Below, one piece after another: positions 42,730 through 53,799 of a stretch of 64,000 bases of DNA. Source of the stretch: Diabrotica undecimpunctata (lineage: Eukaryota; Arthropoda; Insecta; Coleoptera; Chrysomelidae); NCBI RefSeq assembly GCF_040954645.1, contig NC_092811.1, forward strand, positions 120,539,343 through 120,603,342, in the 5' to 3' direction. The first letter of the stretch is position 1, and every line of letters starts with the position of its first letter. The notes beneath the pieces are model-generated. The model saw nothing but the letters and a program-made list of their open reading frames with translations, made no database searches and was not told the origin of the DNA. The position numbers and the translations under genes are program-made.

Positions 42730-44188
42730 ATGTAGACTGGTACCAAAGTTTATGGCAAAACAAGCATAATTGACTGTAAATTTTATTTAATTTTTAGTAT
42801 TCATGTTAATAAGAGCTGGAATTTCCTAATATACCCGTTAGTGTAACAGTAGTGACCAATGAAGTATTAAAAGATCTATCAGTGTCTCAGGGGTATATTT
42901 TTTATTTTCTTATTATGTTGTCGTCTGTGTCTAGTAGTTCTCTGCGATCTTTAAAAAAGTCTCTTGGCCTTGATCTCAATTATTCGACAATCCTTTGGAA
43001 TTTAAGAGGACCCTTTCGGCTGTAATTTATTTTTGAACAGGCATATATCCCCCAAACACACCTCTTATGGCACCACTTACTGAGTCTGTGTCGTTTTTGA
43101 ATGAAGCGGCATTTTACTTTTGCTCAGACTCAAAGTTTGTGACATGTAACTTTTGTGACTCGAAGAATTCTTAATATAAAGAGTACTGCTAATATCAGAA
43201 GTAAGTAAGTAAGAAATTACATAAGAAAGAAAACTTGTTTGAACTGATATTTAAATATTGTTTTTGCCCCAATTGTCCAATTCGATTATTCATCTAGTTC
43301 CAAGTACTAATGTTACTACATAATGTAACCTAAAACTGCTTTTAAATTAAGTTATTGAATAGAATACATATTTTGTTTTTGAATTACCTGGCCTAAAAAC
43401 GGGGAAGTATGGGCAAGGGGAAAAAGGTCTAATGACATCGCTTATCCACAATTCGCAGCTTGTGTTGCTCCAGCTAATTTGGCATTTGGCGGTTATTTTC
43501 TTCGTCTAGATGTCTCTACAATTTATAACCATTAACTCGGCGTGAATATTTTAGTAGAAAAAAGCAGCTTCATTTAGCTTTATATATATATATATATTTC
43601 TTTGCAGCGTTGTTGTTCAGTGCGTCATAAGTTCTTATAAAGGTAAAAGTCAAATATAATATATTTAGACGCAGCAGAAGCAGAGAGTTAAGCACTACTT
43701 CTTTTTACGATGAAAACTTAACAAATTCTTGTAAAAGTAGTAAATATTGATTTTTTGTGCTAAATAGGTCTGATTTTCTTTTAACGACGAAAACTAATGT
43801 GGATTATAGCTGCAAAACTAAAAGTAATTGAATTAAAATATTTCTTTTAATAAATGCTTAAATTTCCTCAAAAAGAAGAAGAATGCCCAGAGTCAAAATA
43901 ATGAAATAAGTAGAAATAAATCTAAGAGTATTGGAAATAACTAAGTAGAACTCAAAGCGAAGTTGTGTAGAGAAGCATGATAATTATAATACTGATGATG
44001 CTTTTGAATGGTTCCTTTATTTCGTTGGTAGATTTTCTTTTCCATGTGTCGTTTGTTACTGTTTCTTAGTAGAGGAGACGAGGGTATAATGGAATACCAT
44101 TTACATTATCTAAAAAAACTTCTTATTTTTGAAATAAAAATTCCCAAAATCATCATGACTGTATACTACAACTATTTTGAATGAACTA
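42730..44188. other. No gene seen
   Basis: AT-rich DNA. It holds an (AAGT)3 string at about 43200, a TA run near 43580-43598 and the dispersed block 43395-43440 also seen at 37384. Nothing is coding. Confidence 0.4.
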
Positions 44189-44195
44189 TCACTTG

Positions 44196-44377
44196 AGTGG
44201 CGCCCACGAGAAGACAAACGCAGTAGAGGACGAACACCAATACGCTGGATGGACGGCATTAGACGAATATCCAAGAAATGGCAACAAGAAGCACAGAACC
44301 GTGAAGAATGGTGAAAAATGGGAGAGACCTATGTCCAGCAGTGGACAGAAGAGGTTGCATGATGATGATGATGATGG
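44196..44377 (+). mobile_element. 182-bp LINE 3' end, GAT-tailed family
   Basis: Encodes EWRPREDKRSRGRTPIRWMD, KKWQQEAQNREEW, stop, ETYVQQWTEEV, then (ATG)n/(GAT)n. The 7-bp TSD TCACTTG lies at 44189-44195 and 44378-44384. It shows the same closing motif as 4134-4680 and 49900-51360. Confidence 0.75.
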
Positions 44378-44599
44378 TCACTTGTAAGAAATAAAATAAT
44401 TATTGTTTTTATAAAAATATTTATTACAAAAAAAACAAGCGGTTTTTACAAATGGAGGTTAATATAAAATACTCGGGTAATATAAAATACGTGTTATAAT
44501 CATCGAAAAAAAAGTTCATAAAAGAGTTCATAAAACATTAACTGAAAAGAGATACTGTAAAAAACTTCAACTTCAACTATAAAAACCATATTTTTAAGA

Positions 44600-45840
44600 T
44601 TATATGCCAGTCATTTCTGCTTCTAATCTGTTGACAAAAAGCACACACATAATCTTCTTTCACTGCTCAGTCAAGGTGGGCCCACAAAGAACAGCTTCAG
44701 CATTGAATCCAAATCTCTCCTTGTTCATCTTCGGAGAGTTTTCCATTATAGAAGATACATTCAGACTCCTTGTTTTCTGGTTCTTTAACTGAATTCTTTT
44801 TAGCTGATAGCATCAATTCCATTACAGATGATATATCAGAGTGTAATGACCCATCATTACTTACACTGGAATCATCTCTAGTAGGTTTAGGTCTAGAAGA
44901 GGGTAGTTCTAAGTTTAATTTTTTAACAGAAGGTCTATTTGACTTCAGCTTTTTTAAAGCTGGTAGTAATATCTCTTTTGAAAAGAAAAAAGGTTTTGAG
45001 TTAGAAATATCAGAGGAAACCACAATAGGACTTTTAGAAGAACAGGATTGAAATAAATTAGAAATGGTAGACGAACAAGGAAGAGGGTGATTAGTTGGTC
45101 TCGTAGTTTCAGGTCTAGAAACAGTGAATATAGAAGCAATGAAATCTTCACTGTTAATAACATTTTTATTAACAGGATAAATATCAGTCACTTTGAAGCC
45201 TTTTACTGCTATATCCCCACTTTATACTTTAAGGTAGATTTTGCCAAACAATTCCATCATATCAAAAACACTCAAGGGCCTTGATCTTTGTCTTAAAACA
45301 AATCTCATTTCTTCACTATAGTGAGACTTTAACGAACCAGGTTTTATCTAATGGTTGGATTTTATGTGGACTATGTGGGGGTAGCCATAAAGTATTAACA
45401 TGATTTTCCCTTGCTAAATTAATTACATCAATGTTCCGCTAGTTGGTTAAGTGACCGTCAAGAAAAAGCAGAACAGGTGACTCAGCTGAAGATTTTGTTA
45501 CAGCAATGAAATGTTTAAACCATTTAGTAAAAATATTTGCCTATATCTAACCAGATGGGTGGTATGATGTAATGATCTTTGAAGAAGCACCTCTAAGAAG
45601 TTGTACATTTACGTTCCTTCTAGGAAATATCACAAGAGGAGGAATGAAGTCACCTCCTGAGTGAGAGAACCCGTTTCAGTCGAAGTACTGTTGACAAGGC
45701 GGAAGAGAAACGCTCTAAGAACCTGTAATTCTATGGACGCTTTCTCACGAACAGATTGTATAGCTTTATCCATCTCCGCCTGACTCCATAGCTTTCGCTT
45801 CTTTTCCTCACCTTCCTTTATTAGTACGTCTACACTGTAG
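44600..45840 (-). pseudogene. Pogo-like DDE transposase with C-terminal PHD-like finger
   Basis: Minus-strand order: KKRKLWSQAEMDKAIQSVRE (about 45800, N-terminal pogo helix), then after a loss GGDFIPPLVIFPRRNVNVQL, SPVLLFLDGHLTN (second Asp, about 45455), HVNTLWLPPHSPHKIQPLDK (third Asp), a long Ser/Lys-rich spacer (45191-44697) and ECIFYNGKLSEDEQGEIWIQ followed by C-x-x-C-SLWAH...YVCAFC, a PHD/RING-like zinc cluster typical of this transposase subfamily. The first catalytic Asp region is deleted and several stops occur. Confidence 0.75.
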
Positions 45841-45959
45841 ACTTATTTTAAATAACAGACATATTTTGCTTTTCTTTTGGTTTCAATCAATTTAGTTGTT
45901 AAAAAAATTACTTTGGTTTTAAATAAGGCTACATTACAATTTATACAATTATTAATTGT

Positions 45960-47640
45960 TATATAAATAGACCTACATATATTCAATAGACTACCTAGGC
46001 AACTTGGAGAAGCCATTAAAGCCGCAAACAACGAAACCTTTGAACATTACATTACAAACCTTACAGCAAATGACCAGACGTTACGGAAGGCGACTAAGAA
46101 GCTTAAGAAACCATACACAACTGTTCCTCCCATCCGTAAACCAAATGGCGAATGGGCCTGTTCCAACAAAGAAAAAGCGGACGTCTTTGCTGAACATCTT
46201 ACAAACGTATTTCAAACAGAGCCAGCAGACCCCGATGAAGAAGTTGAAGAACTAATTAGCGCAGCATGTCAAATGTCCCTCCCAATTTCAAGTTTTACTC
46301 CTACAGAAGTCAGGCAAGAAATAAACAAACTCAACTCACGAAAGGCCCCAGGTTATGATTTAATCTCGGCACAAGTACTAAAACAACTTCCTCGCAAGAC
46401 CATTACTTTGCTAACAGTTATATTATACCGCATGCTAAGCTTATCATACTTTCCAAAAATATGGAAATTTGCTGAAGTCATGATGATCCTCAAGCCAGGA
46501 AAAGAGTTCAATGAAGTAACATCTTATCGACCCATCAGCCTATCCCAACCGTAAGCAAAGTTTTTGAAAGATTGCTGCCACAAACGATATACGCAGATCA
46601 TGAACATCAGTTTGGTTTTCGGGAAAATCACTCCACTACCTGACAAGTATCGAATGGTAAATGAAATATCAAAAATTCTTGAAGAAAAGAAATACTACAA
46701 CGCTGTATTTCTAGACATCTCACAAGCATTTGACAAAGTATGGCATAGAGGTCTGCTTTACAAAGTAAAAATAGCACTTCCAGTAGTAAGTTCCAAAGTA
46801 AAAATATCCAGTAAATATTTCCTCCTACTTAAATCCTACATATCAAATAGATATTTCTCCGTAAAATTCAAAGACCAATAATGCAACCTCTATCCTATCA
46901 ACTTCGCAGGGTAGTGTTCTAATGCTGCTGCTTTTCTCACTCTACACAGCCGATATACCAGAAACTAATAATACTACAATCGCTTCCTTTGCTGACGACG
47001 TAGCAATACTAGCTGTAAATGAAGATCCCATACAAGCCTCACAAAACCTGCAACATCATCTAAACATACTCAGTGATTGGTATACGAAATGGAAAACAAA
47101 AGTAAATAACACAAAATCAACTCAAATAACATTTACCAACCGTCACAACATATGCCCACCTGTAAGGATGGAAAATGAAAGAATACCAACAGTAACAGAC
47201 GCTAGATACCTTGGCCTCCATCTTGACCAACGTCTCACTTGGAAGAAACATATCCAGACCAATAGAAGTCAGCTCGACTTAAAATTCCGGTAAATGTATT
47301 GGCTTCTTGGACGTAAATCAAAACTTAACATCCAAAACAAAATTCTTCTATACAAAGCCATACTCAAACCTATCTGGTTCTACGGACTACACCTATGGGT
47401 CTGTGCAAAGCCAACTTCGCTAAATATTATCCAAGGATTCCAGTCTAAAGTGCTAAGATCGATAGTGGATGCACCATGGTACGTAAGTAATCAGACACTT
47501 TACTACGACTTAAAGATTCCTTTCATCGAAGAAGAAATCCATCGAGCCACGGAGTCACAAAATGAACGTACTATTCACCATAAAAATGAGCTAGTAAAGG
47601 AACTATTTAACAATGGTCCACAAGATGACTAGAAAGAACC
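45960..47640 (+). mobile_element. Jockey-type LINE ORF2 remnant
   Basis: Pieces in order: NETFEHYITNLTANDQTLRK, INKLNSRKAPGYDLISAQVL, VTSYRPISLSQP, VSKVFERLL and EHQFGFRENHST, AVFLDISQAFDKVWHRGLLY (motif A), IASFADDVAILAVNEDP (motif C), ARYLGLHLDQRLTWKKHIQ, ILLYKAILKPIWFYGLHLWV and LRSIVDAPWYVSNQTLYYDL. The last two blocks are Jockey hallmarks. Motif B is blurred (GSVLMLLLFSLY). Four frame breaks. Neither end is sharply defined. The A10 run at 47684-47693 belongs to the neighbouring transposase rather than to a tail. Confidence 0.8.
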
Positions 47641-48009
47641 TGGTCCCAAGACCTGCCACAATACCAGTTTCGCTTCCAGCATGAAAAAAAAAACAAACCG
47701 AGGACCTCTTTGGGTTGGAGCTTTTAGCCCAGTAGAGAGCCCTTTTATGAAGGTATCTCGTGTATTATTAATCGTTGTGTCCCTCCATTTCTTCTTGACT
47801 GAAGCACCGACGTTAGTACAAGACTCATCGGTGTAAACAAGGTTTACATTATCCTTCTTTATCAATGTTTTTATTTGTCTAAGGTACTTTGTGTCTCCAG
47901 TATATAATATCTTTTAAAATCATGAATGTGTTGCTTGTGTGAGTCCATTTCAAAAGGTAAAAGAAATAATAAATTAGACTTACTCACAATCAATTAAATT
48001 TAACTATCC

Positions 48010-48056
48010 AGACGACCGGTTTCGCTTTCTACAATATGCAAAGCATCTTCAGGTCT
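48010..48056 (-). ncRNA. Hammerhead-ribozyme-like motif, left arm
   Basis: On the minus strand: stem I AGAC/GTCT, then CTGAAGA, one extra T, stem II GCTTT/AAAGC closed by an 11-nt loop, GAA, the palindromic stem III ACCGGT and C before the would-be cleavage point. All invariant hammerhead core bases are present. The extra T between core and stem II is the only departure. The 3-bp stem III without a loop suggests action as a dimer. Confidence 0.55.
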
Positions 48057-49106
48057 CGATACAAAGTTAAATAAATGCTGAAATAATAAACCCATATTAG
48101 GGTGTTGTCTAATAAAGATAAACAAAGATAGATGATATAAATTACAGTAATTATGCCAATATTACATGTCTGTGGTTTTACAAAATGAATAAAATGTTTA
48201 AGCAGACAAGGTAAGACCCACAAATTGGTAAAATAGTCTATTAAATTGTAATAAATTAATAAATGAACAAATAAATAAAACATTACTTACATGCCGGTAC
48301 TTTATTAATTGATGGTTGAAAGAACATGGTTCAAACTATCCTATATTGTTGATTGGAGAACTTAAGTCTGCTATTGTAATTGTTTCACAGTAAACGGGGA
48401 AGTTATTGAGGAGACAGATTTTATCCAATGAAGTAGAGATAGGTGTAATGTGATTGTTTGTTTGATGAAAGTAATGTTCTATACCATTGAGTTATTTAAA
48501 AGCTATTTATATTTATTCTAGAGATATATTTATGAAATATGTGTTATTTATTGAGATTTTATTTTTATTTTATGAAGGTGACAGTTGTAAGACATAACAA
48601 ATAAGATCTCAATAAATAACACACATTTCATAAATATATCTCTAGAATAAATATAAATAACTTTTAAATAACTCAATGGTATAGAACATTACTTTCATCA
48701 ACCAAACAATCACATTACACATATCTCTACTACATTGGATAAAATCTGTCTCCTCAAGAACTTCCCAGTTTACTGTGAAACAATTACAATAGCAGACTTA
48801 AGTTCTCCAATCAACAATACAGGATAGTTTGAACCATGTTCTTTCAACCATCAATTAATAGAGTACCGGCATGTAAGTAATGTTTTATTTATTTGTTCAT
48901 TTATTAATTTATTACAATTTAATAGACTATTTTACCAATTTGTGGGTTTTACCTTGTCTGCTTAAACATTTTATTCATTTTGAAAAACCACAGACATGTA
49001 ATATTGGCATAATTACTGTAATTTATATCATCTATCTTTGTTTATCTTTATTAGACAACACCCTAATATGGGTTTATTATTTCAGCATTTATTTAACTTT
49101 GTATCG

Positions 49107-49153
49107 AGACCTGAAGATGCTTTGCATATTGTAGAAAGAGAAACCGGTCGTCT
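49107..49153 (+). ncRNA. Hammerhead-ribozyme-like motif, right arm
   Basis: Mirror of 48010-48056 with one change at 49139 (A for C), which breaks the base pair of stem II next to the core. Otherwise the same: CTGAAGA 49111-49117, GAA 49140-49142, ACCGGT 49143-49148, C 49149. Confidence 0.5.
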
Positions 49154-49330
49154 GGATAGTTAAATTAAATTGATTGTGAGTAAGTCTAATTTATTATTTC
49201 TTTTACCTTTTTATAATATCTTTTCTTTCCATCATTATCGAATCTCTATTTTTTTTACCATATTTAAAACCCATGTCACTTAGTAGCCTACGAAAGTACG
49301 AAATATGGTTTTACAAAAGTTGATAGGTCC

Positions 49331-49899
49331 TTATCCTCCTTCACTCTGTTCATTAGGCTGTCGAAAATGATTTTTAAAGAATAATGAATTTTGTATGTGA
49401 GCGGAAGAAATGTTAAGTCCAAAATTAACTTTTTGACTTTTCAAAGAAATTTTTTTACAATTTTTTTTTATTTCATGATGAACTGACATTACACATGTCA
49501 CACTGTTATAAGATATTAAATTATTTAAAAATAACACTGCACTGCAAAAACTTTGACATATTATTTACATTTTTCAAAATAAATGTGTAAATATTTAAAA
49601 AAATGCTAACTTTAGGCCTATAAAACCTTTTACAAACCCTTCATATTTTTAAAAAATATATTCAAAACTGGTTTAATATATAGAGTGTTCTATTTAAAAA
49701 ACAAAACTTTGGTTCATTCCGTCGTTCTGACTGAACCTAAATGATCGAAAATAATTTTAAATGATAGACGTCTTTGATATACATCGATTTTGTTTAAACC
49801 ATTTTTTTATATATTTCTAAGTATAGCCATAATTAAAGAAAGCCCATGGTTTGGCGCACCCTGTATATAATTAATTGTCGAATCCTTTTTTCGCGAAAT
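49331..49899. repeat. AT-rich DNA with a possible mariner MITE (about 49680-49866)
   Basis: TATAGAGTGTTC near 49680 and GCGCACCCTGTATA near 49853-49866 are roughly inverted and of the type seen at mariner-MITE ends. No TSD beyond TA can be claimed. Confidence 0.3.
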
Positions 49900-51360
49900 G
49901 TATTAGAGCATCTACGAAAGGCAAGATCAGCCCCTGCTCAAAATCACAAACCACGAATCAGAATTAATACCAGAAATAACTCCGCACGAAATCAAAAATA
50001 ATAAATCCCCTCGCGATGACGGAATAGTGATCGAAGCGATCAAACTAGGTGGAAATAAAATTATCCAGGCTTTGGCCAAGCTTTTCACCGAATGCATCTA
50101 CAAAGAAAAAACTTATTCTGTATGGAAAAATGCAGTCATTATACAAGCAAGGAGACATGACAAATCTAAAAAACTACGGTCCTATCAGTTTGCTTTCACA
50201 CAGATATAAAGTTTTCACATAAACTATCAATAAAAAGACTGGACGCTAAATTCGACTTGTATTAGCCTAGAGAACAAGCTGGATTTAGACCAGGTACAGC
50301 ACGAACGACCACTTACTAGTGATAAAAAACGTGATATAGAAGTCTGCAGAATACAACAAACAATTGGCACTGATATTTGTGAACTACAAGAAAGCTTTCG
50401 ATACCATAAGCCATCAGAAAATGTTAAAAGCATTCATAGAATGCCTTATAGACCATCGCTACACTAACATATTCAAATATATCTACCAAAATGCGACAGC
50501 TAGCGAAAGACTATCTGAACAAGAAACAAATAAATTCTGTATACAGTGAGGAGTATGGCAAGGAGACACCGTCTCTCCAAATCTATTCACGACGCTTTTA
50601 GAACATACTTGTGAAAAGGCACATCTGAACGAGCATGGTATCAACATAAATGGATAGAAGCTCAGTTATTTGAGATTTGGATGATGCATCACGCTTCTTT
50701 GGAGGTCGGACTAAAAATTAATATGACCAAGACGTAAATAATGACTAATCTGGTTCTAAATCGAAATATTGCTGTTGATGGAAGGGGTATTATACAGACT
50801 GCATCGTGTAAGTACTAAGGACTTGAAATTTGGTTGGGCAGATATAACCAGACACGTGAGCTCCCACTTCACATAGGATTAGCCTGGGCAGCGTTTGGTA
50901 AATTAAACTATGTATTTAAATCGGACTTAGCCATGTGCCTCAAAAGGAAAAACTTTGGCCAATGTATGTTACCTGTACTCACTTATGGAGCGGAAACATA
51001 AACAAATACAAAAAACTCTGACTCAGAGAGCTATAGATCGCCAAATGTTGGGCGTTTCTCTGAGAGACGGAATCCTAAACGAAGAAATACGTCGTAGAAT
51101 AAAAACAACAGACGCCATCGAAAAAATCGCGTCGCTAAAATGGAATTGGGCAGGACACATTTCCAGATTATCAGAAAACCGATGGACAAGACGTATTATC
51201 GAGTGGAAACCAAGACAAGTAGCATTACGGAGCAGAGGACGCCTACTAACTAGATGGACTGACTGGATGCAAGCCGCTCAAGACAGGACAGATTGAAAGA
51301 ACTGAGGGAGACCTATGTCCAGCAGTCAACGTATACAGCTTGATGAAGATGGTGATGATG
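49900..51360 (+). mobile_element. Decayed LINE, GAT-tailed family, longest copy
   Basis: Reads ITPHEIKNNKSPRDDGIVIE, KLGGNKIIQALAKLFTECI, LIFVNYKKAFDTISHQKML (motif A), GVWQGDTVSPNLFTTLLEH (motif B), then SYLRFG where motif C should be, an apparent deletion removing the Asp pair near 50680, then GLKINMTKTK, YVFKSDLAMCLKRKNFGQ and the C-terminal piece 50955-51296 (LKWNWAGHISRLSENRWTRR, AAQDR). It ends REAYVQQ and a GAT-like tail. The C-terminus is clearly homologous to 4195-4614. Confidence 0.75.
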
Positions 51361-52306
51361 TAATTTTAAATATTATAGTATATTAGGTTAACTTTTTTTA
51401 AAATAATACTAATAATAAAATAACAAGATTTCTTCTCTATTTTTAATCCCAATTTTCCTATTTTTTACCCCTTCTGAGTTCTTTTAAGCACGGCTTTGTA
51501 TCTAACAAAAGTATATAATTCGAAAACAATGGATTTAAATATAGTAAAAGAAAAGAGGCGCAGAATGGGATTGTTAAATTTGTTTTGAATGGAAAACATC
51601 ATGAAAGAGGCGTGCGAACAGGGAAAAACAGTTTCCGTAATGACACACTGCTATAAATTAGAGTCGGATTTTGTGTTGCACGCAATCTTTTTGCCGCCGC
51701 TTTCGCATGATGGTTGATGATTTTCCTACCGCTTCATTAACCCCTATCATTTACTTTTTTTTTGTTTTTATAAGTCGTGTAGTGTTTTATTAAGTTTTTA
51801 GCTCAAATGCCACAATAGTCGAAAAAATATAATGGCGTACTTTCATGCTAGTTTATAAAATTTTTTCGTCGATTAAGGCTGCGGAAAGAGTTTGTTGATC
51901 TAAAAGTAAGTGGATACAATTAGTATAAATATATATTTTGTGCCTACAGTTCTAATGATTGGATATACCTAAGTAAAATATATCACGAAACTCGAATTTG
52001 GTTGAATCTTATGAACAACTCAAGTGATTATTATTTTTTAGATCTAATAAATACATAAAATAATCAATGGTTTTATGCATTGGAATTCCTGTTAAACACG
52101 GTTTAAACAAGCTAAATTTTGCTGAATATATCAACATTGGGACCTCAAAAAACATACAAAAATGGAAGATAGAGGCCACAGAATTCTTCAGCTTGCGCTG
52201 AACAGTAAAGAAAACGTGAATAATCGATCCTCATTAGTGGAAAATATTTCGAATTAAGTATTTTGAATGGTAAATAATAAGTTTAACTACCTTTTAAAGA
52301 TAAATG
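51361..52306. other. No gene seen
   Basis: AT-rich DNA with no supported feature. Confidence 0.4.
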
Positions 52307-53540
52307 TTTTTTTTTTGTGGCATAGACTTTTGTCATTCAGCCAGTCTCGAAAGGTTATAATATATTCCTTAAGAAAGTATATACAGATAAGTACAGATTA
52401 TTTCTCTCAGACAAATGCACAGCGATATCCCTAAAACGAAATAGACGAAAAATTAATAGAAGAACAAGTCGAAGGAAAATACAAGGACACTCGCTTCTCG
52501 TCTAGAGGTCCGTCAAGACATTTATTGTTACATATAGGATAAACAAAGGGTACAAGTCTAACCCTATACGCTCATGAAAGTTTTCATGAACGAGTACCAG
52601 ATTTATAAAGCTATGCATGTCTCTGACAAAAATTCTATAATTAAATTATATATTGTTACAGAACCTATGGCTAACAAGGACTGTATATTATATGGAGCGT
52701 ATGTATTGCATTTAGTTAATTTTGTATACATGGAGTTTGAATGCTGAATAAATTTAGGACATTCCAAGAAGATGTGATCGAGGTCACCTAGCTTACCGCA
52801 ATGTTTGCAACTATCATCATCGATGACTTTTATTTTAAATAAATGGCATGGGTAGCATGCATGTCCAAAGCGTATTCGATTTATAGTAGTAATATATTTA
52901 CGAGAAGCTTTGAAATTCTGAAACCAGGTTGTTTTAGGTATAATTGGTTGTAAAGAGCTCTTTTTCATCTAAGTTGCTGATTTTTTTTGAAAATCGTAGT
53001 AACATCTGATGTATTAAGCATATATTTCAACGTAGAGCCTGTTGTTACACTCATTTTAGCTGAATGATCTACATATTCATTATGTTTAAGACCAATATGT
53101 GCTTTGACCCAAATAAATTTTATGTTGACTCCAGTCGGTGATAAATGATACAATCGATCTTTAATTTCAAATATGTAGGGGTTGCTAAATGTTTTTTATG
53201 CTCTGCAAAACTGAAACACAATCTGACAAAATTAAAATATGTCTATTGCAGGTGTTTTTAACATATTTCAGAGCTTCAAGTATAGCTATTAATTCCGCTA
53301 AAAAGATTTAAAATTCATATGGTAGTTTATACTTGAATTCTACGTTTGTAGCAGGTAAAAAGTATGCGCATCCAGTCCCTTCTGTTGTTTTTGATGCGTC
53401 CGTGTATATTACTGTGGCTTCCCTATAATCCTGCAGTAGAGATCTTAGAAGATTGCTACTCATAATGGTGTTCTCACTATAAGTGGGTATTATAACCTCA
53501 GTTCTGTGGAAAAGTTCAGAAGTAGTCTAAGCTTCTGTCA
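52307..53540 (-). mobile_element. 5'-truncated RNase H LINE, second copy of the 24112 family
   Basis: The minus strand starts in RNase H (ATVIYTDASKTTEGTGCAYF at about 53420, with the Asp intact here) and continues with ILILSDCVSVLQSI, NIKFIWVKAHIGLKHNEYVD (53153-52965) and the C-terminal piece 52968-52603 with INRIRFGHACYPCHLFKIK and CKHCGKLGDLDHIFLEC. It ends in a 10-A tail (T-run 52307-52316). It matches 25100-26280 in order and wording. No TSD was found. Confidence 0.8.
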
Positions 53541-53799
53541 ACCGTGTGCAATTTCTTGAAAAAAAATATGATTATTCTGTAATGACATGCATAAAGGCGG
53601 GAAAAAGACAAATGTTAATGAATAATAATGAACTTACAGTAACGGTCTTTAACATTTCTACGCCATTTAATAGAAAAGTTATACCTAATGAATTTCAAAA
53701 TAAAAAAATAGCGAATTATTTTGTTCTTGTTATATAAGATACGGTGTCACTTATAACAACTGATATTATTATTTTAGAACAGCAAAAGATATAAATCTC

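Larger units (their letters stand above)
47915..49211. mobile_element. Inverted-repeat element with hammerhead-like cores and 13-bp TSD
   Basis: Arms 47952-48563 and 48599-49211 are near-perfect inverted copies (about 612 bp each) around a 35-bp centre. A 37-bp unpaired tail (47915-47951) sits at the left end. The 13-bp TSD TATAATATCTTTT lies at 47902-47914 and 49212-49224. Each arm holds a hammerhead-like core (plus strand 49107-49153, minus strand 48056-48010). Long TSD, inverted terminal repeats and a one-sided tail of 30-40 bp are features described for Penelope-like elements. No protein is encoded. Confidence 0.8.
47640..49330 (-). pseudogene. DDE transposase split by a hammerhead-bearing inverted repeat
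   Basis: The minus strand reads YFRRLLSDMGFKYGKKN and RDSIMMERKDI (49290-49212), then, after the insertion 47915-49211, KYLRQIKTLIKKDNVNLVYT with DES, KKWRDTTINNTRDTFIKGLS and PRFV, a homopolymer shift, then HAGSETGIVAG (about 47680). The order HTH-end, VYTDES, W-x-D, HAG fits a Tc1-related DDE_3 family common in insects. The second and third catalytic residues are lost where the Jockey LINE begins. Confidence 0.7.

Noticed and set aside
47684..47693. A10 run as poly(A) tail of the Jockey LINE
   Set aside because: On the other strand it encodes the stretch between PRFV and HAGSETG of the neighbouring transposase, with a one-base slip, so it belongs to that gene.
48029..49134. Two nearly identical 84-codon hydrophobic frames
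   Set aside because: They are mirror images caused by the inverted repeat. AT-rich DNA reading as Leu/Ile/Tyr, no initiation context or homology.
49752..51371. Possible 11-bp TSD TAATTTTAAAT around the LINE at 49900-51360
   Set aside because: The left copy lies in AT-rich DNA about 150 bp upstream of the first LINE homology, across another repeat edge. The string is all A/T and likely coincidental.
53546..53737. 63-codon frame after the minus-strand RNase H LINE
   Set aside because: Not similar to anything recognised, low-complexity end, no supporting context.
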